From positions 34,857 to 98,856 of the forward strand of contig QLIY01000619.1 in NCBI GenBank assembly GCA_003260075.1: a stretch of 64,000 nt of DNA, read 5' to 3'. Source of the stretch: Phallusia mammillata (lineage: Eukaryota > Chordata > Ascidiacea > Phlebobranchia > Ascidiidae). Both the position numbers and the translations under genes were made by a program. Of the stretch, positions 11,701 to 21,829 are shown piece by piece; positions within the stretch are counted from its first letter, which is position 1; every line of letters starts with the position of its first letter. Under the pieces are notes generated by a model. The model was not told the DNA's origin. It searched no databases and saw nothing but the letters and a program-made list of their open reading frames with translations.

Positions 11701-14700
11701 ATGCGCTGTCTAGGCGGCCTTGGTGTAATCTTTGGTAACAGTATTTTTAAGATATATAACCATGGTTGCCATTGACCTAAAGCGAAAAATGAGGACAAAT
11801 CTTTAGACTAAGAATGCTTAACCGCCCTGTATATAACATCTGCTATGTTTGGACACCTAAGTATCAAATTTATATTTAAAAATAGAAACGGCTTATAGTT
11901 TTGGTACGGCGAAACTGTTTCAACAAACTGATGAAACGTGGGATGAAGAAATGCATTTCTTTTTCATAAAGCGCCTGTATGTTCATAAATCAACAAACTG
12001 AAAAAAAATGTATACACCAATCACAGGCCTTTTACAGAACTATCCATATAAGTTGGAAACCAAAATCATTTGTTTCGTTAAAAATATCGCCATTTTGCAA
12101 GCAGAAACGTTGCAAAAAAACGACGCTTGCTAAACCGGTGGCTATTGATCCGTGTTTAAATCCAATCTTTGTGTGTTTTAACCATCAATATTTCCACGTT
12201 GCAACGCACTGAAGTCGAACCGTTTTATTTTTAACCAGTAATGGGCCTTACAATGGTTTTTCCTTGCGATATGCCTGTTTTGCTAAACCAGTAGTTCGAG
12301 AACGTTTTAGGCGTACGACACACATACTAACTATTTGTAATAGATTACAATGTTTTTGATAAAAACGATATTAAAATGGGGTTTTGGCAATAGCACATGT
12401 ATTCCATCACAGAAGTGGGGCCGGGTTCAGGCTTAAGTTTAAATCAAATGGGCTTCTTTCGGGCCCCACTTAACACTCGGTTTCATTTGTGTCGTATTTT
12501 TAGCCACTTTTGGGCCTAATTTGGACCTTGTTGGAAAAAATTCGGGTTCTGGCCCCCCCCCCCCACAGAAGTGGGGCCGGGTTCAGGCTTAAGTTTAAAT
12601 CAAATGGGCTTGTTTCGGGCCCCACTTAACACTCGGTTTCATTTGTGTCGAATTTTTAGCCACTTTTGGGCCTAATTTGGACCTTGTTGGAAAAAAATCG
12701 GGTTCTGGTCGGGTTTCGGGCTTGTACTTCACCAAGCCGAAAACAGGGAAACTGTACTTTGTAAAATCTATTCCGGATCCCACAGTCAACCGCAGTTACA
12801 TATGCGGGTACACCATAGTGGAACTTTTAACAAACAAGCTACAAAAGTGCAATGCACATGGGGTAAAGGTGGTGAATTTACCACACGAACACGATCTTGC
12901 CTTCCGTGTTATGTTCCAATGAGTCAGTTTGAATCGTTGTGAATTCTTGCCTGTCTTCATGACACACAGGTGTTACTTCCGTTCTTTATGAGCCACATAA
13001 GGCACATTCCCTAATTACTAACTAGGGTCAAACTGAATCATGTGGTCTTTGTAATAACAACGTAATAGGTTGTGATGACAAGGTACAGTGTAATTACACG
13101 ATTTGACGTCATTATATAGGATGTAGGCATTCTCCAAAAATGTTTAAATACAATTTTAAACATAGCACAGAATACTGCGAATACAACTCTCAAGTTTTGA
13201 TTACGTTTTCAATTTATTTGTTACTTTTTGCATGATGTTTAAGAATTGCGTTTTTCAAGTTTTTGACATCAATTGGAAATTGTTGAAATGATGTTGATAA
13301 AACGAAAAATGCTTGCCCCAACTTTATAGAGCTCTTTTTGGCAATTGCAGAAAAAAAATCCTTTGTTTATCGTGCACTGTACTACGCGCATTCAGTGTTA
13401 TTTACTCTGATCAAGGCGACCTGTATAGGACGGCGAAACGTCAAGGCACAAAATACAATTACCAGAAGAGCTCTATAAATTCGATATTATACCTGGCAGC
13501 AACAACTTATATGTGCTTACCCCAATAGTAGACCAAACGTTCGTACAGTTGAACAACTGGCCCGAAACTGAGGTCCAAACCCGGCCTGGTCTCGACCCGT
13601 AAAACCCGACCCTAGTTAGAAATCTGTGTTGTTGTTGCCATAACATGCAGTCAAAAGTGGATTAGGTGAAGTTAAACGGAGTTGGTATGCGTACAGATTG
13701 AAACCAATCCTAATCAGTCCATTTGTGCATGACTGCACCACGTTTTAGTGAGTCACTTCCAAAAACCTTCCGGAAAACAACTGTTTTATTTTCCTAATTG
13801 AAAACTCGTGCCGTTTGTGCCTCTTTTAACTTGTTTTGACGTGAACTTAAAAACAAATGTATCGTGTTGTTTGTCTTTATTCGCTTTGTCACGTTGGAGA
13901 AATGCGAACGAAAGGGTTGCAACGTGGCGTACTGATGTTGTCCTTAAATAAAGTTTTTCCGAGGCGGAATAGTGGAAAATTATGGTCGAGTAATATAAGT
14001 CAGTCCCTTTTCCAGTGGTTCACAACTGTTATTGCCGAAAACCTCCCTTAACATTTCAAAACATTTTCATTTCTCCCTAATATACTACATAGTAGATTCT
14101 AAACCATACAAAGATCATTTAAAATTGGATGTTTTATTAACTTTACAGGTTATATTTCCAGAGCTGAAGTGTCTATTTACAAACCACTAATAAAAACAAA
14201 GTTAAAAGTTTTAAAATGCCTCTCCGGTTGTCAAACCACTACCCCCAATCGAACCTGTTTAAATGCCAAAACGGACCTAATCGTACCTGTGCCTAAACCC
14301 GACGCAAAAAGTTGGGCCCGACAAAACTATGTAGCCAAGAGTTGTAAACAGGCCTGAAAATGGAGCCCGAATCCGAAAGTACAAGCCCCAAACCCGGCCC
14401 GAACCCGAATTCTTTTTGAGAAGCTCGTTTTGGTCCGATAGTTTGAAGCTCAGGAATGACAAAGACGATAAACAACAATAGACAACTGCTGGTCTTAAAC
14501 AAGGCGTTTTATATCTGTTTGACATTAGGTCAGGTCCAGCAACTGGCTATACTTAGGCTAGTAAAATTTATTCCAAAAAAAATACTGACACAGAGTGTAA
14601 AGTCAGGCCCGAATCAAGCCCGTTTGTTTTGAAGAAACCTATAAGCCCGAAAATCCCGGCCCGACTTACAACTTTGATGTGAACTACTGTTGAACAGAGT

Positions 14701-14792
14701 ATCACATAAATTCTGTTAACTGTGTAATATTATTTTTTCGCAGGCTGCTGACAAAACATGTTCCAGAAGTTAAAAAGACGAGTGGCACGTGA
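5374..14792 (+). CDS. TMEM163: Transmembrane protein 163, CDF-like zinc transporter
   Basis: Nine exons: 5374-5448, 5675 to about 5717 (end hidden by a C-run), 6048-6188, 6806-6849, 7279-7370, 7799-7898, 9716-9836, 11357-11498, 14744-14792 (TGA). All junctions with a visible end agree in phase, and exon 2 needs to end in phase 1. The visible part codes for about 268 residues (human 289). Known family role: six-helix cation-diffusion-facilitator-like protein exporting zinc at plasma membrane and vesicles. Landmarks are TM1 (IVSWISIVLTLTIGVIEF), the TM2 motif AILDVISSAVVLWRY, TM5 TDALNSLAG and a final LLTKHVPEVKK tail. The first of the two TM2 metal-site aspartates of human TMEM163 is Ser here, while the second is kept. 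The N-terminus is acidic and Ser/Asn-rich. Exon 2 runs into an 80-base C-run, so a piece of the N-terminal domain may be missing. Introns 6-8 carry several MITEs. Confidence 0.93.
5718..5797 (+). other. 80-base C-run (probable gap placeholder) in TMEM163 exon 2
   Basis: Pure C directly after coding sequence. The exon end and the donor are lost, with no repeat around it, as expected for a real gap. Confidence 0.8.
8720..8845. repeat. Second copy of the ACTGGGATCAGCCCTGAA family
   Basis: Shares CTGGGATCAGCCCTGAA and the inverted pair CATAGTACGCCAGGC / GTCTGGTGTACT with the copy at 36709. In TMEM163 intron 6. Confidence 0.6.
9251..9526. mobile_element. hAT-type MITE, GGTGGGATTCA family, with internally repeated ends
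   Basis: Ends are CAGTGGTGGGATTCA and its complement TGAATCCCACCACTG. Flanks ACCCTAAG (9243-9250) and GCCCTAAG (9527-9534) are an 8-bp target duplication with one mismatch, diagnostic of hAT transposition. The interior contains the left-end block twice and a second internal block twice, with no coding capacity. It lies in TMEM163 intron 6. Confidence 0.85.
9944..10426. mobile_element. pogo/Tc1-mariner-like MITE with TA duplication
   Basis: Outer ends are CAGTAAAC and GTTTACTG, each flanked by TA (9942-9943, 10427-10428). Subterminal parts GGTTAATCCGG and CCGGATTAACC are inverted copies, and the middle repeats related CCGGATTA words. No ORF is present. A short tandem of CCGCATGTG units lies inside at about 9981-10018. 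The element is in TMEM163 intron 7. Confidence 0.75.
9981..10018 (+). repeat. Four-unit tandem of CCGCATGTG-like 9-mers
   Basis: CCGCATGTG(A/G) recurs four times in direct succession, with one unit varied, inside the pogo-like element. Confidence 0.8.
12409..12709. repeat. Dispersed GGGCCGGG repeat, duplicated around a C-run
   Basis: Copies 12409-12552 and 12565-12709 differ at a few bases and are separated by 12 C. The unit resembles GC-rich pieces at 13548-13612 and 14230-14700 (words such as CCCGAACCC and GGCCCGAC), indicating a dispersed family. All lie in TMEM163 intron 8, and none codes for protein. Confidence 0.65.
13323..13479. mobile_element. Short MITE with GAGCTC-containing terminal inverted repeats
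   Basis: TTTATAGAGCTCTTTTTGGC at the left pairs with the complement at 13457-13479 (ACCAGAAGAGCTCTATAAA), two mismatches over about 23 bp. The interior is about 110 bp. Single ends recur near 21208 and 47163, so it is a family. No transposase is present. Confidence 0.6.
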
Positions 14793-16744
14793 TCATTTCC
14801 ACCAATCACATCTCTTCCCTGCATTTGCCCGGGCGCTTGGCTAGGTGTCAAAGGTGACGGGTTACCTTAGGTCAAGTTAATGTTTTGTTCGAGGTCATGA
14901 TTGTTTTTTTTTCATTTGATCAATTCTTTTTACCTTTTTTGTCTTTCGACTATTGCATTTTGGAAACGTAGCAAATAAGAAGCTCGTTAAAAACTGAACA
15001 GTTAGATATACATTCCACTTAAAATAATAACTATTTTAGAATACAAATATTGTTTTAATGATGCAAAACAAAATAGTTTCAATATCTAAATTTATTCATT
15101 TCATTGCGAAATAGTTACAAAAATCACAGTGTATTGGTTTTGGTTACCTACATTTTCGGTTTCCAAGGCGAAATATATATTGTTAACATATGTACACACG
15201 CTACCATTCTGTACACATTTACTCGTTTTAGAGTATTATAAATGTAGTTTGTGTTTCAATACCATTGCCATAAATTGTGCCTTATATTTTCGTTCCTTAA
15301 CCTTTCGTGCAATCGTGCGACCGTTTGTCATCATAAAAAGGAAATAATTCATTTCAAACCATGTCTTAAGATGCACAAAATCATTTAAACATGTAATGTT
15401 CTAGAATAATTCTCATTGCGAATTGCTCTCCACATAATAAACTAGCTGCAACACATTTTTTTTTTAAATGACATTTTTTTTACTTTTTTTGCAACTGAAA
15501 AAACAGAAAATAAAAATCCTGTTGACAAAAGTTAGAAAAAACTTATTTTCCGCCAAACACTAAAAAACGTTTTTTTTTCTTATTTCTTTACCTGATATAC
15601 ACTTAAATGTCAAATTGAAGAACCCTAGCCTCTATTTTGAGTTTTCCATTTAAATCTGTGCAAAACTAGCCTATATAAGAAGAGTGTTCCCCGATATGTT
15701 TTCTTTTTTGTTTCAAGTAACATTATTATCAGCCATACACGATTCTAAAGTGCTCTTAGTACTAGCGTTGACAAATTTTATCGCATAACTTTATTGCTCT
15801 GCCTTTCTTTCGGCCGTTATTTTCCACAGTGTTGCGTTTTTGCACTTGGCCCCTCCCTAACGTTGTTCACGAGCAAAAAATTGCAAAAAATGCAAACTTG
15901 GTTACTTTTGGCACCTCCATAAAAATATGCAAAAATATTATTATTTCGACCTTTTTCGCCAAATGTTATGCTTCTCTCTAACATTCAAAAGATCAATTGC
16001 GCCCTATGATCAAATTTATTTGGACATGAATACGATTTGCAATTAAACTATGTACTTTCCCTTTTTCCGAATACTTCTTTCATTTGGGACTGTTTAACAC
16101 ATACGCATTTCGCACTGGTGTGTGGTTGTATTTACATCCATTATACCCGCGCTTTATGCATACCAGACATCCTCTATAAATATATATACATACCTATATT
16201 GTGCATTATGTTTTGTACACTCTTTGCGAACTGTAGTGCAATAAAACTTATCAGCTCTATAAATGCTTGTATTTTGCTTATTATTGATTATAACGGGATA
16301 TTTGTTATCTAGATATGAATAACTTTAACTTGATAAGATTATCTGCACTTAATTGCAATTAAAGTTAGAGAAGTTTGACAAAAATGTGGTCAAACTCAAA
16401 AGACGAAAAAATTTAAAATAAATATTAAATGCTGAGTCATTATGCGTCATGATTTTTGGAGGTCGCAGTCGGCAGTCGCACGTTGGAAACGAAGTGGACT
16501 TTGTTCTTTGCTGGGTAGAAAAGTCACGTAAGACCCCTTGAAGGACAAATGAAAGCTGTAACTTACTTTTATTCCATTAAAACAGCATAGAGAAACACGA
16601 TTTTTGTTTCGTTTTAAGTGTAGTTATACTATTGTCATCATGATTTTACAAAAAACGAAAATTGTATTGTTTACAATTACATTTATAGAATCTAACAAAT
16701 TGTTGCACTTGTAAATTTGGTAATTGTGCTGTTGTAAAAAGAAA
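14793..16744. other. TMEM163-MGST3 intergenic region
   Basis: AT-rich with A and T homopolymers and no supportable gene. An AATAAA at 15436-15441 could serve TMEM163. The region just upstream of 16745 should hold the MGST3 promoter. Confidence 0.6.
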
Positions 16745-18624
16745 ATGGCTTCACTACCTAAAGATTACGGTTATGTGGTTGGAACTGGACTTGCAAGTTG
16801 GGTTATGTTGCAGGGAATGGCAATGAAAGTTGTCAAAGCTAGAAAACAATATGGAGTAGAAGTGAGTTTACTATAAATTGTGTATTTTGCAATTGTATCT
16901 TGTTTGTGGAATTGCTAATTTAAAGTTTAACTATCATTGAAACCAAAACAAACAGTAACTAAAAAAAACTGTGGAATACACGTTTCGTTTTGCAAAGGAA
17001 ACCTATATAATATACCGTTCTTAACTTTTTTCCTAATCAGGTTTATCTCTAGTTAAAGGTTTGGATCAGGGGTGCCCAACCTTTATTGACTCCAGATTTT
17101 TGGGGTAGTAGAACTCTCGGGATCTACCATTCCAAGACAAATTAGTAATATAAAAAACCAACTCTATGTGTTTGTTACCAAAGAATAACATGCATTTTTC
17201 GGAGCCTTTTTATATGTTTTCATAGTAGTTTACGTATGATTTATTTACAGCGCAATGCGCACCATTTTAAACTTGATCCAATACTAATCTTTAAAGTATA
17301 ATGATAAAAAAAAGTTTAAACCAAACTTAATTTTGATTGACAAGCCCCAAAATGCAATCTATTTAAAAAAAAAACACAGACCAAACACCTGTACAAAGTA
17401 ACAATACTGTAACTATTACATTTTTTTGACGTAACAAGGCGCCTGCTGAGAATTAGTGGTATGAACATATCAATTCTCTTAATATCATTAAGATAAGTCT
17501 CTTCTCTCCGAGGTCTTTATGTACAGCAACATTCCTTAAAAATGTCCAACAAACAACTATTTTAAATTATTTTCTGCATCCCTCACAATTGACTTGATAT
17601 CAGTCCGAGATCGACCAGTCAATTGCTATCGACAGGTTGGGCACCCTGGTTTAGATGATTATGCAGCACCATTTATTTTTGTTGTTACTAGCAAATCCCA
17701 GTTTTGCTGTTGCATAATGGGTTTTTTTCCAATGTAAAAAATCAACTGAATGTGTTTTAATACTTGAAATACTAGAATCTCCCAAAATTTGTGTTGTGCT
17801 TGATCCACATAGGAAAGTTAACTTTCCTAATAATTGTTTTTAGTACCCAAATATGTACAGTGACAAGGAACCAGCGTTCAATTGTGTTCAACGAGCTCAC
17901 CAGAACACTTTGGAAGGCCACCCATCATTTCTTTTTATGCTTACTGTTGGTGGACTTGAATGCCCAGTAAGTGCTTTTGCGCATGTGAATTATGATGGAA
18001 TAACATTGCATTTTGTGTTGTTTTTTTTAGCTTCTCTTCTCTTGGACATAGTTGTATAATCAGGGTTGCTATGTGCTTGTTACAACGATATTTTCCTATT
18101 TTTGAAGGACAATGTTTTGGTAAAATTTATGTTTATGACCAACTGTGTGATTTTGTTTTCTACAGTGATCCGTTTTCTAAAAACTTTTCTTAAATTACTA
18201 ACAAACTTTTAAGTAATATATTCTTCTGCTGTAAATATTAAAAGTGTTTAATTGTACAGATTTTTTGACATAAATATTAACAGATTAATTGACAACATTA
18301 CATCTTACTTCACTCCTCTTTTACTTCACAGAAATTAGGTTGTAGTCGAATTTAACTGTATTATAACTTAGCATATTAGTTGTCAAATTAATTAATCAAA
18401 GTGCTGGTTACTGCCAAGCGATCTAAAATGAACCCATATTTCTTCACCAGAGAACCGCAGCTGGACTTGGGATGGTTTGGATTCTGGGAAGAATTGCATA
18501 CGCTAAGGGTTACTCCAGTGGGGATCCTAAAAATCGCAAATGGGGAAGTTTTGGATATATTGGAAGCCTTGGTCTACTTGGATTGACAACCTGCTTTGCC
18601 TTGAAAAAATTGGAGATTTTGTAA
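16745..18624 (+). CDS. MGST3: Microsomal glutathione S-transferase 3
   Basis: Three exons, 16745-16861, 17844-17966 and 18451-18624 (TAA), all in phase 0, give 137 residues (human 152). This is a MAPEG family membrane enzyme of ER or outer mitochondrial membrane. It conjugates leukotriene A4 and reduces lipid hydroperoxides with glutathione. Landmarks are the N-terminal helix with KARKQYGVE at the first loop, the family motif [13 protein letters not shown] (residues 51-63), and [18 protein letters not shown] in the third helix. The start fits the family ([12 protein letters not shown] against human MAVLSKEYGFVL). The protein ends KKLEIL and lacks the human C-terminal Cys-Cys-His. Intron 1 holds a 582-bp hAT MITE. 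The gene converges with ASZ1, and the 3' ends probably overlap. Confidence 0.95.
17067..17648. mobile_element. hAT-type MITE, CAGGGGTGCCCAACC family
   Basis: Ends are CAGGGGTGCCCAACC and GGTTGGGCACCCTG. Flanks GTTTGGAT and GTTTAGAT are an 8-bp target duplication with one mismatch. Non-coding, in MGST3 intron 1. Confidence 0.85.
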
Positions 18625-18770
18625 ACAGCATTCTGCAACAATCGTATTTTGTAATTTTCAATCTTCAAATCATTTTTCTATTCCATTCCTCTGGTTTTTG
18701 TAACATGAATATCACTGATTGAAACACTGTTTTTTTGGTGCTATAACAATGCAAGCATAAGGAGAAATAT

Positions 18771-18776
18771 TTTATT
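18771..18776 (-). terminator. ASZ1 polyadenylation hexamer
   Basis: TTTATT on + reads AATAAA on -, 121 bases past the ASZ1 stop. It lies upstream of the MGST3 hexamer on the opposite strand, so the two 3'UTRs would overlap. Confidence 0.55.
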
Positions 18777-18794
18777 GGACCAATCCGCCGTAGA

Positions 18795-18800
18795 AATAAA
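18795..18800 (+). terminator. MGST3 polyadenylation hexamer
   Basis: AATAAA 171 bases after the MGST3 stop, inside the stretch that would be the ASZ1 3'UTR on the other strand. Confidence 0.6.
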
Positions 18801-18896
18801 AATGAATGAAAGAAAATTGGGTAGGCAAAAGAAATACTAATGAAGAAGAAAATGAAGAATACTACAACATAATTGAGGTTGTCTAGTCTAAACAAG

Positions 18897-21020
18897 TTAC
18901 AAAACACTTTTTATGACCTGGAAAGAAAATAAAGCTGTCAGGACAAAGAACAGAGCATAATTTGTTTTTGTGGTAGCTTTTGATATGTGATCAGCTTGAT
19001 TGAGCTGTAGATTATTTTCAAAAGCTTTTTTAGGAATATTCTTGACTGCAACATGCAGACACTTCAATGAGGAGCATAAGCCATGGGTTGTTAGCACGAT
19101 TTCCTCTACCTACATCAAATAAAATTTATTTACATTGAATGCAGTTTATGAAAAACATTAAGAATAGATTATATTTGAATACGATACTGACAATGCTGTC
19201 AAGGTGAAATATACATGTCTTAAAACCTAAAGGACTAATGACCTAATGTTTTTTTCACAAACTTAAATTAACAGACATAGGTTCCTTCTAGTGTTCATCC
19301 ACCAAGCACATTCTAGGTGATTTCTACTTTTGAGTTTGAAGTAAAAGTAATCACATGATGGAAAAGCTTCATTTTCTGTACAAACAGCAGACATATTGCA
19401 AGTGTGATACTTTAACCTGTTGTAGTACATGACAATGTGGGTCCTTTTCATAGTGCATATTTGCAGCTGGTGCCAGTAACTGTGGATGAATGATCAGCTG
19501 CTTTTGAATGAACCTGTATATATCAACAGATACATGTGATACATGCAAGATGTGAACATATATCGTACAAAAATCGTAGCCCAGTACCCTAAAGACCTAG
19601 AAATGAACTGCAGATGGTCTTTTGAACTTTTGAGAACCGCCTGAACATTCTTGAATGTGATACCAGAATGGGCAAGATCGGGCAAACTTTCTTCCTTCCA
19701 CTCTTGACAGTGCCAATCTCGAACCTGCAAAGAAAAATGCATGATACACAATTTACAAATACTTTGCTAGATAAAAATTCTTACAGCCTTCAGTATTCGT
19801 AATTTATAACCATGTTGTTTAATTCCTATTATGTTAAGGTCCTCCATAGTGAAATCCAAAAGCTGATCAAACCTAATGTCATGTTCATGAAACAAAGGAA
19901 TGAGGTGTGGCAAATCCAAACCACATAACAGCAGTTCAAGTTGACCGTACCTGCAACAACAAAATATTTATAATTGATTAATATTACTTTGATAAGAATA
20001 CCAACTTTTCATAATTTTGTGTGTTTTCTTCAATATTTTCAAGTAGTATGGGCTCTTCGGGTATTTCGGTATTAACCTCTTCATTAGGTTTCACATTTGT
20101 AGTTTCCAAATTTCTGTCTTTTTCACAGGTGCTTTCATCTGTATCTATTTTAGATTCGAGCCAATTATTTGTTTCTTTTAAAATTTTCTTTATTTCAGTA
20201 GAAATAGCCTCTTGGTTGACATTAATGTGTAATGGGCCTTTGTTAGCTAAGCACTTAACCACTTCCATATAGTTTCTGTAAATTGCCCAATCAGCTGCAT
20301 TCCAGCCTTGCTTGTCCTTTGAATTCAAGTCAATTTTGTCATGACCCAATAACACATTCACAATTTCACATTTTCCACCTCGAGCAGCATAAATAAGAGC
20401 AGTTCTCCCTGCATTATCCTGCTTTGTTACATCAGCGTTAAATTTCAACAAAAGTTCAACAATGTTACAAACCAACTTTTCTGGACAACTACTTTTGCAT
20501 GCTGCCATTATGGCACTACACCCAGAGGGCCCACAAACATTCACATTTGCACCTAGCCCCCCCCCCTGTTACAAACCAACTTTTCTGGACAACTACTTTT
20601 GCATGCTGCCATTAGGGCACTACACCCAGAGGGTCCACAAACATTTACATCTGCACCTATTTCAAGTAATTTCTGCACAATTTCAAGTTTTCCAAAATTG
20701 GATGCATACATTAATGCTGTCCAGCCAGAACCAAGCAATTTGTTGCACATTGTTGGGTCACCAGCAAGTATGTTTGCGACCAGTGGTAATGACCCATTAA
20801 TAACTGCAGTATGCAAGTCAGCTAGCAAAGTAATTTGTCCATTTTTGATGAACAACGATTGGTCAGCTTGTGGATGGCTAGTTGCAGAATTTGAAGCAAC
20901 ATCTTGTATATTCTCTGTTGTGGATTCACGAGGGGATAAAACTGTTAAATCAGTTTCATATCCAAAATCAAATGAATCTTCTTCAGCATCGCTGTCTCCA
21001 GCAGCAGAAAATTTTAACAT
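18897..21020 (-). CDS. ASZ1: GASZ: ankyrin-repeat, SAM and C-terminal membrane-anchor protein
   Basis: Four exons on the minus strand: 21020-20006, 19950-19785, 19724 to about 19569, 19109-18897. Exon 1 is interrupted by a C-run (20557-20566) and a 104-bp direct repeat. Removing one unit restores an open frame and a 481-residue protein (human ASZ1 475). Known role: germ-line scaffold on the mitochondrial surface for piRNA biogenesis. Domains in order are an acidic N-terminus, ankyrin repeats (GWTALMYASNFGKLEIV, GRTALIYAARGGKCEIV) to about residue 230, and an acidic linker. A SAM domain follows at about residues 304-362 (YGQLELLLCGLDLPHLIPLF). A single hydrophobic helix near the end (YALFFVLTALFSFQVI) matches the mitochondrial tail anchor. 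The donor of exon 3 (GTACGA) is the least certain junction. The gene is divergent from IPO11, 809 bp apart. Confidence 0.82.
20463..20660. repeat. 104-bp-offset direct repeat in ASZ1 exon 1
   Basis: 20463-20556 and 20567-20660 are near identical around ten C. The duplication breaks the ASZ1 reading frame, and removing one unit repairs it. Confidence 0.9.
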
Positions 21021-21829
21021 TTTTGGAGCCTTGAATCAAATCAGGTGTTTGTCAACAAACTGAAACAAGTTTCATTTTGCCAAAACAGCACTTTGTTATG
21101 CTTATGACCAAGTACACTAAACAAAAAATGTTTGCTAACATACAAACCAGAGTTGGTATGAAACTACTCTGTCTTTAACTATATTTCGTGTTTGTAATAC
21201 AATTGCCAGAAGAGCTCTACGCCTGGTTTTATACCTGGTCTGGAAACAAGTAATTAAAGAGTAAATAAGTTTCCAGTCCCTCGTGTCAGTGACACTGACA
21301 GTCTGTCACATTAACATTTAGGTTTTATACCACAAATTCAACCTGATTTTATACTTTATTTGATCAAATCATACTAGTGCAGTGGGACAAACATTGTGTT
21401 GTGTTAATCTAAATTGTCAATTACCTTATTATTTTTGAACAATTAATAATTGCAGTTTTCTGCGAAAAAACACTGACGATATCATTTCCCGCCAAATGTT
21501 TACCGGCAAGTTAGATCCCATGAGATAAACGATAGATCAAGAGGAGCGTGGAAAATTAAAGATGCATTTGTTTTTTGAGTTGTAACTTTTTTAGTTAGTT
21601 GTCTGGTGAATACTTATAATGTTTACTGACCATAAACATTAGTGTCACTGTCAGATATTGGTTAGTGATAAATATCAAGTAATACAATGTAGACAAATTT
21701 ATTGCTTTTTGCTTCATAATTCATGCCGGTATTCAAGTCTTCTTACTATTATTAATTCCCATTTTTTTAATGTTTACAGAGATGTGTGCTGTTTGGTGTT
21801 ACAGCAAAAGTTGATGTTTATCTAAGACA
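21021..21829. promoter_or_regulatory. Shared ASZ1/IPO11 upstream region
   Basis: The only DNA between two divergent start codons, so it must hold both 5'UTRs and promoters. It includes a single GAGCTC-type MITE end near 21208. No further motif is defensible by eye. Confidence 0.45.

Noticed and set aside
16037-16312. 91-residue hydrophobic ORF between TMEM163 and MGST3
   Set aside because: Low-complexity translation of AT-rich DNA, with no family match recognised.
19263-19493. Possible extra ASZ1 exon (ORF of about 76 codons on the minus strand after an acceptor)
   Set aside because: It has an acceptor, but no convincing in-phase donor leads to the last exon, and direct joining of exons 3 and 4 keeps phase. 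I could not exclude it.
20021-21063. + strand ORFs of 83 to 154 residues opposite ASZ1
   Set aside because: Antisense shadows of the ankyrin exon, with no recognisable domains.
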